Source of the DNA: Datnioides undecimradiatus | Lineage: Eukaryota > Chordata > Actinopteri > Lobotiformes > Datnioididae | NCBI GenBank assembly: GCA_008933995.1 | Contig: WARS01000030.1 | Span: 6,245,304 to 6,309,303, forward strand | DNA: 64,000 bases | Reading direction: 5' to 3' | Program-made: the position numbers and the translations under genes | The notes under the pieces: generated by a model | Database searches by the model: none | Told to the model about the DNA's origin: nothing | What the model saw: the letters and a program-made list of their open reading frames with translations, nothing else | Shown here: positions 42,626 through 56,648 of the stretch, piece by piece | Layout of the letters: every line of letters begins with the position of its first letter | Position numbering within the stretch: the first letter of the stretch is position 1

Positions 42626-43844
42626 TGTTTATCTTGAATGCAATAAAATAACAGAAATAAAGATATATTTATGCTCTTTTGCATCTACAGAAGTCTGATT
42701 ACTAGATTGTTTTGGAAATGAAACACAATCACGGTTTAGATACTGATCCTGGGATATATCTATCTGGTATTTATGTGATGAAAGTTCAGGTTTTCCTTTT
42801 CCTTTAAGTTTTTATTTTGTAGTATATTACTGTCACTAAAATGAACTACACTGTCTTAGAATTTGAAATGTACATCAACAGAGTACATGCAGACTATATA
42901 CTCAGCAGATGTGAGATGAACCTCAATGTGAGATGGACTTTGCATTTGCATTTTCAAATTAGCAGACAATGTGCAACACAGCCCTGACTGGTGCATATTG
43001 AATTTAGCTGGTCCTGGATATCCAGATTGCATATTTAAACCAGACACTGTAATTAGTCTACATAGAACTGTATATTTTCCATATGTAGTGAAATTCCACG
43101 TACTGTTATAGTACCCTTAAGAAAACAGGATCTCATGTAGTGCAGCATAGTGGCTCATTATTTCAGATCTAGAACAATATGACTCACCCTGCTGTATCTG
43201 AGTACGCAAATGCAGACTGTGACACTGAGCCAGGTACTATTATAACCCAATCCTTTACTTACATCTCAGACTCTGTCTGGCAATTAGATCCTTAGAGGGA
43301 AAGGAAATGCCCTGAAAGAGATGGAAGGTCAAATGTAGATTAGGATGGATGGAGGTTTTAGGGATTAAATGCCTCTTTATCAGAGGAAAAAGAAGAAAGT
43401 AGCAGAGTAGCAGACTACAAGTGATAGTAGTGGGAGATGTCATCCAAACCAAACTGAAACTAACATCAATCATGTGAATTTAAAAAACTAAAAGATGCTC
43501 CTTATTTGTACATGTCTACATGTACATAGGCTGTAACAGAGACCAAAATCCCATGTACAAACCTCACACAATCTTAAATGACTTGGACAACATATGAAAG
43601 AGCAATAGGCAGACAGTGAAATGTGAAGTCAAAATCACTGTTACAGACATACAGTGCATTTAAATTCCAACTCAGTCCCTCGTCATAAAGAAACCAAGGT
43701 AAGCAGCTGAAGCCAGACAGGTATAATCTTTCTTGCTGAAAAAAAAAGAAAAAAGAGAGATTACAAGTGATGTGGACAGTAAAGCTTTGTCACCGCGGTA
43801 CTAAAGAAGTTGGATAACAACTTAAAGCTAACAGTCACCTGATT

Positions 43845-44200
43845 AAAGGAGTAATTTGCCATTTCAGAACTGCAATTATTAACTCTCTTGCCAAGAGTTG
43901 GAAAAGTTAACTTAGTTTAGCACAAACACAGGAAACTGCAAAAACAGCCTCGACCTGTCAAGCAGTTAAAAAAAATCCACTGCCACCTCTGGGGTCCTGG
44001 GGTCCTGGTGTCACTGTTGCCAGTTAACCAGCGGAGACTGCAGGATGTTTCTGCACCCAATCAAAAAAAAAAACACCAAGATAAAATGTGTTAGTTAGCT
44101 TTAGAGGTGCTGGTGTAGGACTTTTAGATGTAGCTTAGCCAGCTACTTCCATCCTTTATGTTAAGCAGCTGCTGATTGTAGCTTTATATTTTAACATGCA
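43845..44200 (-). repeat. Foldback-like interspersed repeat, copy 3
   Basis: Begins with AACTCTCTTGCCAAGAGTTG and TTAGTTTAGCACAAACACAG. It ends with CTTCCATCCTTTATGTTAAG, a diverged form of the inverted arm. It also contains a short tandem GGGGTCCTGGGGTCCTGG at about 43991. No ORF. Confidence 0.5.
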
Positions 44201-44984
44201 GCAAATAAGTGTATTTCTCCAAACGTCATATCACTCTGGAAAAGGTCCTTTAAATCTGTTTAAACTGAAATTTAGATGCTGAAGAGTTAAGTAGCTTTTG
44301 CATTTAAATTATGAGACAAGTCAAGTCAGGAGCAAAGCAAGGCAGTCGTTTAAACCTCATCTCTCTGTTCTGCCATGTTACTTTCAAACAGGTCACACAC
44401 AGATTTCATATTCACCTCCAGCTCTGCTCATTCTCTGAAGTCTGTCTCTGAGCAACAAAGGCTCCTCCGAGTGAACTTACATCCACCCCTTCATCTTATG
44501 AGCAGTGTCAGGATGAATTATGGGTTTTGCAGCTCACATTATTCATAGATCTATCTGCTATTCGGGGTTGCCAACATCTGCAGTGTATGTGGTGACAGCC
44601 AGTGTAATTAGTCATTTCCCTCTATTTTTATTCATTTCAGGTCTCACAAGTCTACAGGTTGGTTGCACCATTGAGTGATCACTCCTCACTGATTTTCAGT
44701 GAGTAAAATTCCTCCTGAGTGATATTTTCATGCATCTCGTCCCTGCAGTCCTGCTGCAGTGAGGGCAGGCTGCAGAGACCCTGCTGGGTGTACCATGCCT
44801 TTCGGTGGTGTCATGGAAAATTTTACCCATGGAGACAGATAGAGCGGGTGGAGGCTTCTCATTAATGCTGACATGCCAATGAAGCGTCTGGTGAAGACTC
44901 AGAAGTTTGAATAAAGAATCAAAACTTAAGGACAGCTAAAAACAAGTGATTTTAAATTTTGATTTTAAGTGCACTCTGTGTGTA

Positions 44985-45335
44985 CATTTACTCAACTGCT
45001 ATGGTTAACTGAGTATTTACACTTTACTTTACATTTTCATTACACCCCATTTATCCCACGGCATGATATAACCTTACATTAAGTGTGATGCAGAACTTTA
45101 ATCTACACAGTAGTCTACAATGAATCTAAAATTAGCTCCATAATGCTATTACATTTATTTGTTAGTGATTAAACCAGGTTATTATAAGAAACAATTGTAA
45201 AACAGTGAAAGGAGACATTCTGCACAACAAGCACTTTTACTTTCTATACTTTTTTCTTGCTGACAATACTGTAGCTCTGTTCTGATTTTACTTAAGTAAA
45301 GTATCTAGTACCATTTCCACCACTGCCTATATTGT
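44985..45335 (+). repeat. ACTTAAGTA-family repeat, copy
   Basis: Contains AAAATTAGCTCCATAATGCT, a central ACTTTTACTTT and the terminal TTTTACTTAAGTAAAGTATC then CCATTTCCACCACTGCC, the usual 3' end of this family. Confidence 0.6.
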
Positions 45336-46839
45336 GTAGTTTCTACAGGCCTATTTCAGATTTTCCTGCTCCACTATGAAACCCTCATATCTCTAGCTTT
45401 GGATTCAGTCTGATTTGTAATTAAAGACTCGTGTCTGTTCATCTGACAACAAAATCTTAACTCAGCATCCACCTACTGGCCTCATTTAAGTTCATACTCC
45501 TCCACTGACCTCCGGCTTTATAAACCAACTTCAAATCATCTTTGGAAAATGCCCTCATTATTAGATTCTGTGAAATGGATACCTTTTCTCAACAACATGC
45601 ATTAATAGACTGTTTAATAAACTGTTTATTCTTATTTTTTCATATTGTCACAGAGTTTTTTTTACATGAGGTACTGCCTCTCACAACAATTTAATGCATT
45701 TAAAAACAGGCAAACCATCGTGCCATCGCCATGGAAACACCACATCAACTGCAATAATGGCCTGCTCTATTCATTTGGCAATTTAGGCTCGCAGGACTTA
45801 ACACAAAAACCGCAGTGAAACAGAATGTGTGAAATAATACAAAAGTAGAGATGACTGAGAAACCAATTAACAATTAAAGGAAATAAGTTCTTTATAATCC
45901 AGATATTAAAACAGACTTATTCTCACTAATGCCTGAAATCACCATTTAGTGTAATCATTTTGTGTACACACTGCATTTTGAACCATGTTTCTAACCAAAT
46001 TTCATTATCCATCTTAGAGTGTGATTAAAGATCAGTTGAACTGCTGAAGTGCTGTGACAGCAGGTGATGTCTTTTCTTCTCTCGTAAAGACCTGATGACA
46101 GATGGTGTGTTCAGCAGCCAGTATGGAGTCAGCAGTATGGAGTCAGAGGTGCTGCCTCACAGCTGACAGTTTGTCTAAAGTAATGAGGTTGCTAAGTTGT
46201 CACGATTTTACTAAACACTCATGGGCAGAAGGACACATAAAGCTATTTTAGGAAAATATTAGATAGCTATCTGGTTTGACTGACTCCTGGAGGGGGAAAC
46301 AAACACACAAAAGAGAAATCACACCTGTAACTCTCTGTTGTCTGTGTCTTAGATGTTTTTCACAGTTCAAATGTTGCCATTAAGGGAGCCAAATAGCTTT
46401 GGTGGCAAAGATAGTAAAGATAGACTGGGATGGCAGCAGATAAGTGACTCATTATTCTGTCAATTAATTAGTCTGCCTGTGGCACCATATCTTTGTCTCT
46501 CCGTCGCGACTCACTCTGATTAACAGCTTTAAATTGCTTTTGCTCACATCAGTTCTTTCCAATTAGGAATTCTGTTTAATATCTTCATGACAAGGTTGTT
46601 TATCTGCTGGATAGTGAGATGAGAAGAGTGAGTCTGTGATCTTGGCCCCTGTGATGAAAGACACATCCTGTTGCAACAGTGTTAAGGATGTTTAGAAAGG
46701 CTGAGACAGATGACGAAGAAGAAGAATTAAGTTGTAGTTTTAGGTCTACGTATAACATCAACTGGAGAGACTCTGCCACAAATCCCTTGATACCTTCATT
46801 ATGATTATAAAAAATACATGTACAAACTAATATAACTAG

Positions 46840-47485
46840 AAAACAGGGAACAACTAGTCTGGCTCAATCCATAGATAACAGAAATTGCCTACCAGCACCT
46901 CTACAGCTCAAATCTGGTTTGATTCATTTGTATAAAACTCTGAAAGTTATGTTTTTACAAAGGGTTATGTGTCAGACTGTTTCCTCACTTGGTGACTACA
47001 TTGAGCAATATAGTCACAGGTCTAGGACCGAAATACAGATTTAACACAGAGCAGGAACAGTTCAAAGATTAAATGACAATAAAAAATATAGGATGGCAAC
47101 TCAAGCAAATTTCAAATCCAGAGTTAATGCAGTTCAAAAGAAAAAGAAAATGATACAGAGAACAACGAAAGAAGAACTAACAGTGAAAGAAGGGACACAC
47201 AGACTAATTGAACCATGGAGGGAAGAATAATGAGAGACAAGTGGAACTAATTAACAAACAAGACAAGGGCACACGGAAAACGGGGGTGGGGGGCAAAGAC
47301 AGGAAGTAAGTAGATAAGACTCCTTCAACATAAAACAGGACATTTTTTCAATAACAACACAACAAACAACTCAAAGCCATCACTGAAAATGTGTGAATTA
47401 ATAAGTGAGTTGAGCTGCTGGTTATCCGTTTCCATCTGTTTTCAGTCTTTGTGCGAAGCTAAGCTAGCCATCTCCTGGCTCCTGC
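46840..47485 (+). repeat. Foldback-like repeat copy 4, interrupted by another repeat
   Basis: The left half (46840-47030) has AACTAGTCTGGCTCAATCC, CTACCAGCACCTCTACAGCT and TTTTTACAAAGGGTTATGTG. The right arm (47395-47485) has TTTTCAGTCTTTGTGCGAAG followed by CTAAGCTAGCCATCTCCTGG. The middle (about 47170-47320) resembles the dispersed repeat at 49735-50125 (GTGGAACTAAT, GACAGGAAGT), so it may be a nested insertion. Confidence 0.5.
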
Positions 47486-49734
47486 CTCATCAGTCTTCTC
47501 TCTATACTCAGCAAGAAAGCCATAAATTCTCCAAGAGTGACAGAGTTCACAGAGGGGCTGATGTTGATGGCTTCAGGATGGAGAACTTTGTAGTGACACG
47601 CACTTATTATCGCAAACCACTTATTCTGCATTTCATACCAGTGAACAGTTAACATATCAGTTCATAATGGAAACATATACACTGATACTGATGTGACACT
47701 GGCTCTAAACACAACTAAATGTTTTTTGTGGTGTGCATAACCAGATAAACTGCAAATGACAATTAGGTTTTAAAACACCTCCAGAGTTCCTTTAAAACTC
47801 CATGAAAATGCCTTTTTTTCATAGCCTCGTTGAAAACACTGTGTGGGAAGTTGACCTATGAGATAAAACAGAGTTTTTATAACATTCGATGAGAATGATA
47901 AACCCAAGGGGTGAAAACACACCAGCTCTGCATTTCGCAGAGCATCACACACGGTCAATATAATTTAACCTTTTATAAAAGGTGGCAGTGTGTGTGTATG
48001 TTTGTCTCTTTGGATTGTACAGATATTTCAGCAGTTGCCTCAGTATCGACATGCCCTCATTAAAAAAAAAAATCCTAATATTGTTTTCATTTCACACAAT
48101 GAAAGATTGTGTGACTGTTTCCATTTGCTATATTGCAGAGAAATGAAATCGGATCCTCATCTCATTTTAAAACCAGTTGTATTAACCCTTCTGGTTTCAT
48201 TGAATTTCTCAAAAATCTGTGGATAATGTGATTTTCTTCCTCTCACTGTCTCAGTATTCAACTAATTTGGATTTAGTGAAACTGATACTTGAAGACACCA
48301 TAATGGTATCACCATTAATCACTCGCAATGCAATGCAGACTGGACTGTGGAGGTAGTTAATATTGTTTGGGTATTCCACTAGAGGAAAGATGAAGTGAAA
48401 TAACCAATAATAACTATGACTGTCACATTACAGTAATAATACCTGAGTGGGCAGCGCCCTGTCCGCCACGTGTGTATTAGTGAAAAATTATGTAGTTAAC
48501 TTTAGTTTCAGAGAAGAACTCGTTATCACACTGACAGCATCAGTGATTTTTAAACTGTTGTTTTGTGCATGTTGTACAATTTCAACACATCTTTAATGTA
48601 AGGCTACATCACAGAAAACAAGGCAGCCAGAGTTGATCATTGTAGATGGTCAATACACTTTCATACAACGGCCACCAGGTGCACAATTTTCAAAACAGCA
48701 ACTAAAAATAGCAACTAAAATGTCCCGTTTAATGAAAATCAACCAACATATATGCATTTAACCAATCCCCAATCCCAAAGTCAGCAAAATATCACTTCTA
48801 CCTAATTTAATATTTGTAGACACAAGAGAGGAGACATATTTTTACAAACAGCCTATGGTTTGGAGGCAAGTCCTGACATCCTAAGGACAGCAGCAGAAAC
48901 CGGCTGCTCATATACCTCCCAACTAAGAGCAAATTCTGCAGTTCGGTGAAATCAGTTTACCAGTGGCTAACGTTAGCACACCGTGTAAATGAGACAGCTT
49001 CACCAACAAGACAAGCTAACATTTAAAGAGAAGTCTCACCACTTCTACTCCTTACTATACTAAGAAAATATTTCTTTAACTCTGGTTACTATAAACGTCA
49101 TTGATAGTCAATTAAAACTTCTTTTGGGGTAAAGTAAGAGGGTAAATCTTAATGTGTGACTTCCTGTGTGACTCTAATGTTGGCTTCAACAGTAGGACAA
49201 GTGAACACCATGCAAACATCTTAACTCTCACACAACATTGATAATTATCTAAATAATTACCAACAACAACAACAAAATGTAGCTCCTATACAAAATGAAC
49301 AATAAGAAGTGAAATACATGTGTTTTATACCCTTAGCATTAGCCTAATGAAAGTATATATATCAAAATAAACATTTGGAAAACAAAATTGTCATATAAAT
49401 AAACCTCGTAACTTTCTTCCCATCTTCAGATGAAATGTGCGCAATTCAAAAATAATGAAAAATACTTACATCAGTAAGTGCCCATTGTCTGTTGAACCTG
49501 GGTGAACAGGGACACATTGGGGTGTTTTTTTTCCATTATTAAGGAGTTTATAGTACAAAGTCATGACACACTAAAAGTGAGTGGATTTCACTCATTCTCC
49601 TTCGTGTTTCAAGGTTGTAGTCAGTGAACTCACCAGGTGCAGTTTTTGTCTAAATCGAAAACAGCCCAGCACTGATAAACATTCATCTTTGATACTGAGG
49701 CAGTGTCACGTATGTGCCACACAGGGAACAGCAA

Positions 49735-50125
49735 AACATGAGGGCATGATCACAAATGCAGACAGCGGACACAGAGAGGAGACGGTTTAATGATTTTAAT
49801 GATGAACAAAAAAGAAGCAAACAAACCTGTGAGAGGGCAGACAGAACCAGAATCCCAGCAAAACAGGCAAAGTCTAAGGAAATCATAAATCCAGGACATA
49901 TTCTGAACATTGGCTGGAACACTATTTACAATGCACAGAGACGAACTGGCAAGAAACCGACGAAATGACACAAAATAAATCCACCAGGGAGACAAGGCAA
50001 AACCAGACACAGGTGGAACTAATAGTCAAATGAGAGACAGGTGACAAAGTAAACAAGCAGGAAAAGGACAGGAAGTGAGTAAACAGAGTAAAACAGGAAA
50101 TAACCAAACAGAAACGCATAGCCAT
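49735..50125 (+). mobile_element. Dispersed repeat, probably non-autonomous DNA element
   Basis: An A/G-rich, non-coding stretch with CCAGACACAGGTGGAACTAA, GACAGGTGACAAAG, GGACAGGAAGTGAG and AACAGAAACGCA. It resembles an abundant fish repeat, and parts recur at 47170-47320. I could not define terminal inverted repeats or a target-site duplication by eye. Confidence 0.4.
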
Positions 50126-52299
50126 GACGTGCTGCTTTGAACCAGTATGGATACGCCTTTGCATCAACATACAAACTGTAGCTGATCAGAAGTGATCAGA
50201 AATCACTTGATAGAAACACTGGCAATGTGAATAAACATGAATGCTGATGTGTGCTTAGAGACACATTCACATTTGTGCGCATTCACATACAGTCTTGTTC
50301 ACGCTGAAGATGAGAATTTCCACACCTCACAATCTCACTACACTCCCAAACCAGAAAATAAGACACTAATTAGGCCCTAAACTTCGTTAGCAAATTAACC
50401 ATGACATCTTTTATTCAAAAACTTGGCACAGCTCCGTAGTAACCCAGTGTTGCCAGTATATTCATCTGCGTGGTAGTTTTAGTGGGGGCCTCCATGATCG
50501 AAATGTTTAATATCCTGCAGCCACCTGATACATGATGTGAAAACACAGTATGGAGGGCTATTAGCTCTGATGGCTGCACTCTGTCTGAGCAGGCTGAAAC
50601 AGTTATCATTCCCACTGAGAGAGAGAGAGATAAAGAGCACTCACACACTGAATCCACTTGAATTCATGCGTAAGTGCAAATCTCCTCGTTATGTCAGCAT
50701 TTCTGAAAAAGACCTTAGACTAGCCTCTCCAAAATCCAAAATACTACTTAAGATCCTCAGCTTCCACCCCCTTCACTGCACGCACATGCACACACACACA
50801 CACACTCATGTACACACACACACATTTATTGACTTAAACATTTAACATATTCAGAGAAAAGTGCTGTGAGCTCCGGGCTCCCTGTTATAAGCCAAGCTGA
50901 AGGTTGGAGAGACGTGTAGAATGTGTAGGATACACACAAACACAGTGTTGACCTTCATTGACATGTCCAGGGTGTGTGAGTGAGATGTTAACATTCAGAA
51001 GTACATGACAAAGCAACTGTCAAGTAATTGTGTGGTGATGCACATGTTTGTTTTTGGATGTGGGGGGAACAGATGTATACTGCATCTGGAGCTTTATCGC
51101 ACCCAGCTCATCTACAATGGCCCACATTGTCTCTCTACATACACAGATAATGTTGTGCATGTCAAATCAACAGGCATCATCCAGACATGTACCTGCAAAT
51201 ACAAACAATAAACGAGCTGAGTACTTAAAACAATTTCAAAACCTTGTTAAAAGGTGGGAGTGATGACAGAAAAAGACAAAGAGTTATAATAAAATGTCAA
51301 AGACTTAACTGGAGGGCAGGACCAAAAGAGAGAGATCAGAGAGAAAAAAGAAACAAAGAAATAATATGGTACAGGCGGTAAATAGCACCTCTGTGTAATG
51401 AGCTTGGGAGGCTGCAGCCGAAGCAGCTGTGTGATTGGATGTCTGTGTGGAGAGGAGGCAGGGGTGGAAAAGAATAATCAGATAAAGCTGGATGATGACA
51501 TTGCAGCGGTGCGATGCCACCGCCAGCTCTGGGAGATATGACGCCATAAAAAATGGTAAAGCATCACCATCAAATTACAGCAGCAGACTCGTGACAGCAG
51601 ACACGGAGACGCCACTATATCTCATTCTTTCACTTTGCCCAGAAAGGAAACTCGTCGTCAAAATGAAGCCCCCAAGAGCAGGAGTAGTGTGAATAAATGA
51701 TGAGACTGTCAGAAACAAAGGATCTTATTTTGTCTGTTTTGTCTCTGTGCTTCAATGTTTCTGTGAGCGGCTGCAGACCAGAAACATTTCTTCTTATTCC
51801 TAAATGAATTCAACTTAAGCTTGTGGCAAAGATTTCACCAGAGCAGAAATAAATGGGCTTCCTCATGAACCACTAATCCTCCAGAGGCTCATGTATGTCA
51901 GAGAAAGAGCAACAAAGTCCCTCCTGGAATTATTAAAGCTTTTCAAAGGAAAACACAGAAATCATAATATTCAACAGGTAATTCTCAACTGTGACTAACT
52001 GCAGGCCTGTCTCGAAGCAACAATGATACACAGCGTAGGCGCCCCGTGTGTGGGTTTGTCAGATTTCTTGCAGAGAAATAAAAACAGTGAAAGAAACACG
52101 GAAGTGATTTGAAACATGAGTGATTTGAATACTCTTTTGTATACACAGACTTTCTTTTGAATGTTTTGACATTAATCCAATCTAAATTACTTTCGTTTGT
52201 CAGCATGAGGCCACTCATTGTCTTCTCACCTGCACAGACTGTGAGGATTACTGACACTTAGCAGAGTGGCCTTGTCGCTGCTCTCATTCTATACCTGGA

Positions 52300-52690
52300 T
52301 ACCCGGTTAACATGATGCTACAGCCAGGAAACAATTAGCTTAGCATAAAGACTGGAAACAGCTAGCAGGGATCAATCCACAGCTGATAAAATCACCTACG
52401 CACGCACACACACACACATTTGAAGCTCATTAACACTTTCTGTGTGTCTTGGTGGTGCACAAATAACACGTTGTAGATCTCCAGGAGGTTTGTGTGGGAC
52501 TATTTCATTGCTGGGAGCAGCAACTTTACAGCTTTTCATACGGGTCAAATAAACCAAATAACTGGTGGATTTTTGTCATCTTTGGAGCAGCTAACTGCTT
52601 CCTCATGCATATTTACTGTGCAGACATGAGAGTGGTATCGATCTTCTAGTCTAACTCTCAGGAGAAAGCAAATACATTTGTTTACTACAA
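52300..52690 (+). repeat. Foldback-like interspersed repeat, copy 5 (best preserved left arm)
   Basis: Has GCTACAGCCAGGAAACAATT, then TAGCTTAGCATAAAGACTGG (52336-52355) and AAACAGCTAGC. The right end has CAGACATGAGAGTGGTATCG and AGTCTAACTCT (52648-52658). A (CA) tract interrupts it at about 52403-52420. No ORF. Confidence 0.55.
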
Positions 52691-53167
52691 TATGTTATAT
52701 TATATATATATGTGTTATGTACTATTCCTTTAAACCAGCCTCAGAAAAAGAGAAACTGTGTTAATTGCACGTCAGCAGTCAGCCCTATATAATAAATGTG
52801 TCACATGCTCATCAATACTTAACTTTCACGTTGATTCCCCAGGAGACAGAAAATCGATTACAGTGTTTTGCAGGTAATAAGCTGTGAGAATCTTCCAAAG
52901 CTCTCAGTGTTATTGCTCAGAGACACCCAATCAAGCCATTAACATCATTAAAGCAGCCAATGGGGTTTCCACAAATCTCAACCTCCTGCCTTTAAGTCCA
53001 GTCTAATGAATGTGCGTACCAACATCTCAGCATCCTTCTACCCCCCAAGGACGCCTGATTAGGGGCTATGAAAAGAGATTAAACTCCTGTAATTTGGATG
53101 GGGATTCCCCAAGGATCATACAAGCCAGCTGAGAAGAACAGTGACATACATATATTACCCCCAGCCC

Positions 53168-53169
53168 CT

Positions 53170-53202
<33 letters not shown>
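53168..53202. repeat. (CA)n microsatellite
   Basis: About 17 perfect CA units. Another CA tract is at 50785-50825 and a (TTA)n at 53695-53722. Confidence 0.95.
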
Positions 53203-53206
<4 letters not shown>

Positions 53207-53849
53207 TAAATCCTTATTGAACCCAGTTTCAGTGTGGGCGGCCAAGAGTCCCTCAGGTTGTGTGTGTAGACAGAGAGAGAGAGTGTATTTTCATGTGTGG
53301 GCATCACAGCCAATGACGCCTGAGAGCTTTAGGTTATAACAGCATGAAGGACAAACTTAAACCCACAAACACACACGCACCCAAGAGGCATCAGCCTATG
53401 AGAGTAGGAGAAGAATCCACTTACACAGACAGAGACAGAGAACCTCAGCCTCCACCTCTGCCTCCACCTCAGTCTACCATTAGACAGACCTTCCTTCCAT
53501 TGTATATGATGAATTCTTTCATTTCCACTGATTAGACTGTTCTCCTCCTGTTGCTGCTGCTGTGTATAGTGTAAGCTGGTGTACAGTAAATGGTGTGCCT
53601 GCCTGTATGATATACAGCAGTAGGCCTACACTACAAACTCAACATTATTGAAGTACTGATTATAAAATATGTATTAAATTGTTTCCTTGTTCCTATTATT
53701 ATTATTATTATTATTATTATTGTTGTTGTCTTGTGTTATGAGACGTGACATGTTGGCCTACTGTATGTCATCTTTGTCAAAAACAACAACTGAGCTGTTT
53801 CAAAATGTCAAATTTGCTGAATTTTCTCACATACCCTTTGACTGAAGTC

Positions 53850-54090
53850 AACACTGCAGTTGTGAGCTTCTAGTACTTGGAGTACTAGTGCTTTGCTTTG
53901 ATGTTTCCATTTTACACCACTTCATTCTTCTGTGGCTTTTTACTGAACTAAACTAATCTGACAGCTGCACTTGAGTTAGTTACAAACTAACTACTAAAGT
54001 GTCCAACTCTACATGAAATAGTTAAGAATAGCTTCATTTCCTCCAACTACACAAGTAAATTGCTGCTTAAAGAATGACAGAGTACAATAT
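53850..54090 (+). repeat. ACTTAAGTA-family repeat, degraded copy
   Basis: Matches include TAGTACTTGGAGTACTAG, GATGTTTCCATTTTACACCA and GACAGCTGCACTTGAGTTAG. It is more diverged than the other copies. Confidence 0.4.
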
Positions 54091-56648
54091 TGACACAAAA
54101 TATAATAATGTAACAGCTGAAATTGTTAATTATCTAGTTTCACACCTTTTATTTTTGATATTACAGGCTTACCTGAGACACAGGTGAGATTTTCAGTGCT
54201 GAGTATTTTATACAGTGGTATTGGGTTTTTTTTTTTAATTTAATTAAAGGATTTTTTTTCAGCACCGCTCAGCATTTATAGAAGTAAAAACATACTGTAT
54301 ACTAAACAAAGCAGCAGAGCAGCTACTTGTCAATGTGTGATTCAGTTCAGTGACTCACATCTTCAGAATTTAAGGGAGAACAAAGCGATGCTCGATGGAA
54401 ACCTGACAGACCTTCACAACGCAGCAACTGTGGTGTCTTCTACATTTAATTTAAATGCAATTTCTCAGTCTGTGCGTAATTAGCGCTTAACAAACAAGGC
54501 AACCGCACCTCACGCACTGTGCGCGGAGGCTGAAACTGAGCTCAGGGCACGCAATTGGTGGGATGAGCTGTTTTTAAATGGAGAAGCGCCACGGAGGAGT
54601 CCAGTGCGCGGTGCAATTGCGCGAGATTTCGAGAATGACTGAATTATTAATTATAGCTCATGAAATGATAATACATCCCATAAACGGAGCGGGTATGTAG
54701 AATGTGGGCTTTATTAAACGAATCTCAAAGGAAATAGAGAAGAGAGCGAATTACACTGGAGCATATGGAAGATCTATAGGAGAGAGAAGGGCTCATGCGG
54801 CCGCAGCGGGACATCATACAGAATTTGTTTGTTTGTTTTCTGTTAACTCATTCGGCGCAGCCCCCTGCTTACCGCGCGTTCTTCTGTATTTGAGATTTAT
54901 GTCGACTTAATGGAGATTTTTGCAAACATCTTTGCCCCCAACGCAACCTTCTTTTTTTAATTTTTGCTAAAGACTTTGCCAAGGGAAACCGACCCTCGCA
55001 GTCATTTACATTCACACGCAAAACATTCCTCGGTAAAACATCCACCCTGCAAACACTTCAAACGCTGAAAAGAAGCCAAGGCTCCACTACACTTTTGTAG
55101 CTCATTAGACGTTGCAGTCTATGTGGGCTGTCAGCAGTGTTTTGTTCGGTGGTTTAGGGCGTTTTATAGAAAGACAAGAGAATAAAGAAGCCCCAAGAGG
55201 CACCTTTAAAGAGCATTTCAAACTCTCGGTGCATAAACACCGTATTTCAGGTGTGCTGAGCTGTGGACTTGCTCAAGCCGCGGGCTCCCCTGGGGTCAAA
55301 TCCAGTCCACAAGCAAAGATGAAGGACTGTGGAGCCATAAATATAGCTAATGACTAAAACTGACTGTTTGTTCCCGTGAGCCCTCTTCTGCAAAAGGAGC
55401 ACGTGGAGCCCTATGATCAACGTGATTGATGACGTTTGTCTTATGGAAGACTTTTCACTGCGTCGCGTGGCCCACTCGTTTTCATAAGTGCATCGGAGCC
55501 GTTGTGAAGGCAGGAATGGATTTGTTCTGTTTTGGACCATAACGGTGCAGACGACCTGTAGTTTGAGCTTCACCGTCGACTGAAATGTAACGAAACACGG
55601 TTATCAGTAATGGGTTAAATGCTGAGCTTGTGGTTTCAAACGCGAGGATGTTGACGGTCTCTGTTCGTGGTGCTGATTGGGCCGAAGGCGCTGGCCTTGG
55701 TGCTGAATTGTGGGATTTATGAGCTAAACTACACAATTTCTGTGTTTTTCCTTGTATTTCCGGACAATATGTGGTCACACAAACCAGTTTGCATTTTCTG
55801 ATGATCCTGTCCTGCCTATTAAACACCTGGCAGGTATAATGTGCAATCTTACAAGCACATCGCGTTATCTCAGTTAGATATGAGGACCCTTAATATGTAT
55901 TGAGCCTACCGATCGGGAAACAGTCTTACATTTTTAAATGTAAATTTAATGGTGAAGAAAGTTTCATAAAAATTTGATAGAAAATATGGTCATATTTTTG
56001 CAAAAATAGACAAACTTTGAGTTTCTCTATAGTTGGTGTCTGTGCTGGCCTGTTTCCTAAAAACCAATCAATACTAAAAAAAAACCCAAAAAAACCCAAA
56101 CAAACAAAACCAAAACAAAACTCTGATGTAATTATTATTTCATTAGTTCCTACAGTGGTTGTTATTTTCAAAACAGACAAAAGCAAATGTTCACATTTTT
56201 GAGCTAAATGATACCAGACATTGGTATCAGACTGCTGTGGGTTCTTCTATTGGCATTTTGCCTGTGGGATTCATCCAAGAAGAGCACTGAAAGATGATGA
56301 ATGTCGATTCTTTCGGCAGCAGAAATGTGATCCTGGGAAAACCTGGGTCGCCGTGCTTCCAGCCCGCACGTCACTCCCCTGACATCAGCACACAGCTTAA
56401 ATACCCGCCGCACCGAGCACCGTAAACACAACGAGGCACACCTTCATATGGGTGCATCCGGACACTGCTGTAACCTGAACAAAAGAATCGTTTCGATTCA
56501 ATACATTTCATGCTGTACTGCAAACGGGCTGTTTAACGATGTAACTTTGCAGTTAACAATGATTTGTTTTGCGTAGCGCTCGATATTTTCACCAGCAAGT
56601 TTCCTAAACGCACCAACTTCTTGTACTTGTCCATTGTTGGTTTTAATA

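Larger units (their letters stand above)
38490..56640. other. Gene-poor region between pif1 and ptger4
   Basis: About 18 kb with no recognisable coding exon on either strand. It holds interspersed repeats (listed separately at 41.8-45.3, 46.8-47.5, 49.7-50.1, 52.3 and 53.9 kb), CA tracts at 50785-50825 and 53168-53202, and a (TTA)n at 53695-53722. Non-repetitive blocks that could be regulatory lie at about 44500-44640, 46440-46610 and 52905-53130. A block at 54480-54720 is CpG-richer and carries TTATTAATTATAGC. Their conservation is not visible here. Confidence 0.4.

Noticed and set aside
55247-55826. Two frames of 108 and 114 residues on the minus strand upstream of ptger4
   Set aside because: No recognisable domain, atypical composition, and they overlap each other in different frames.
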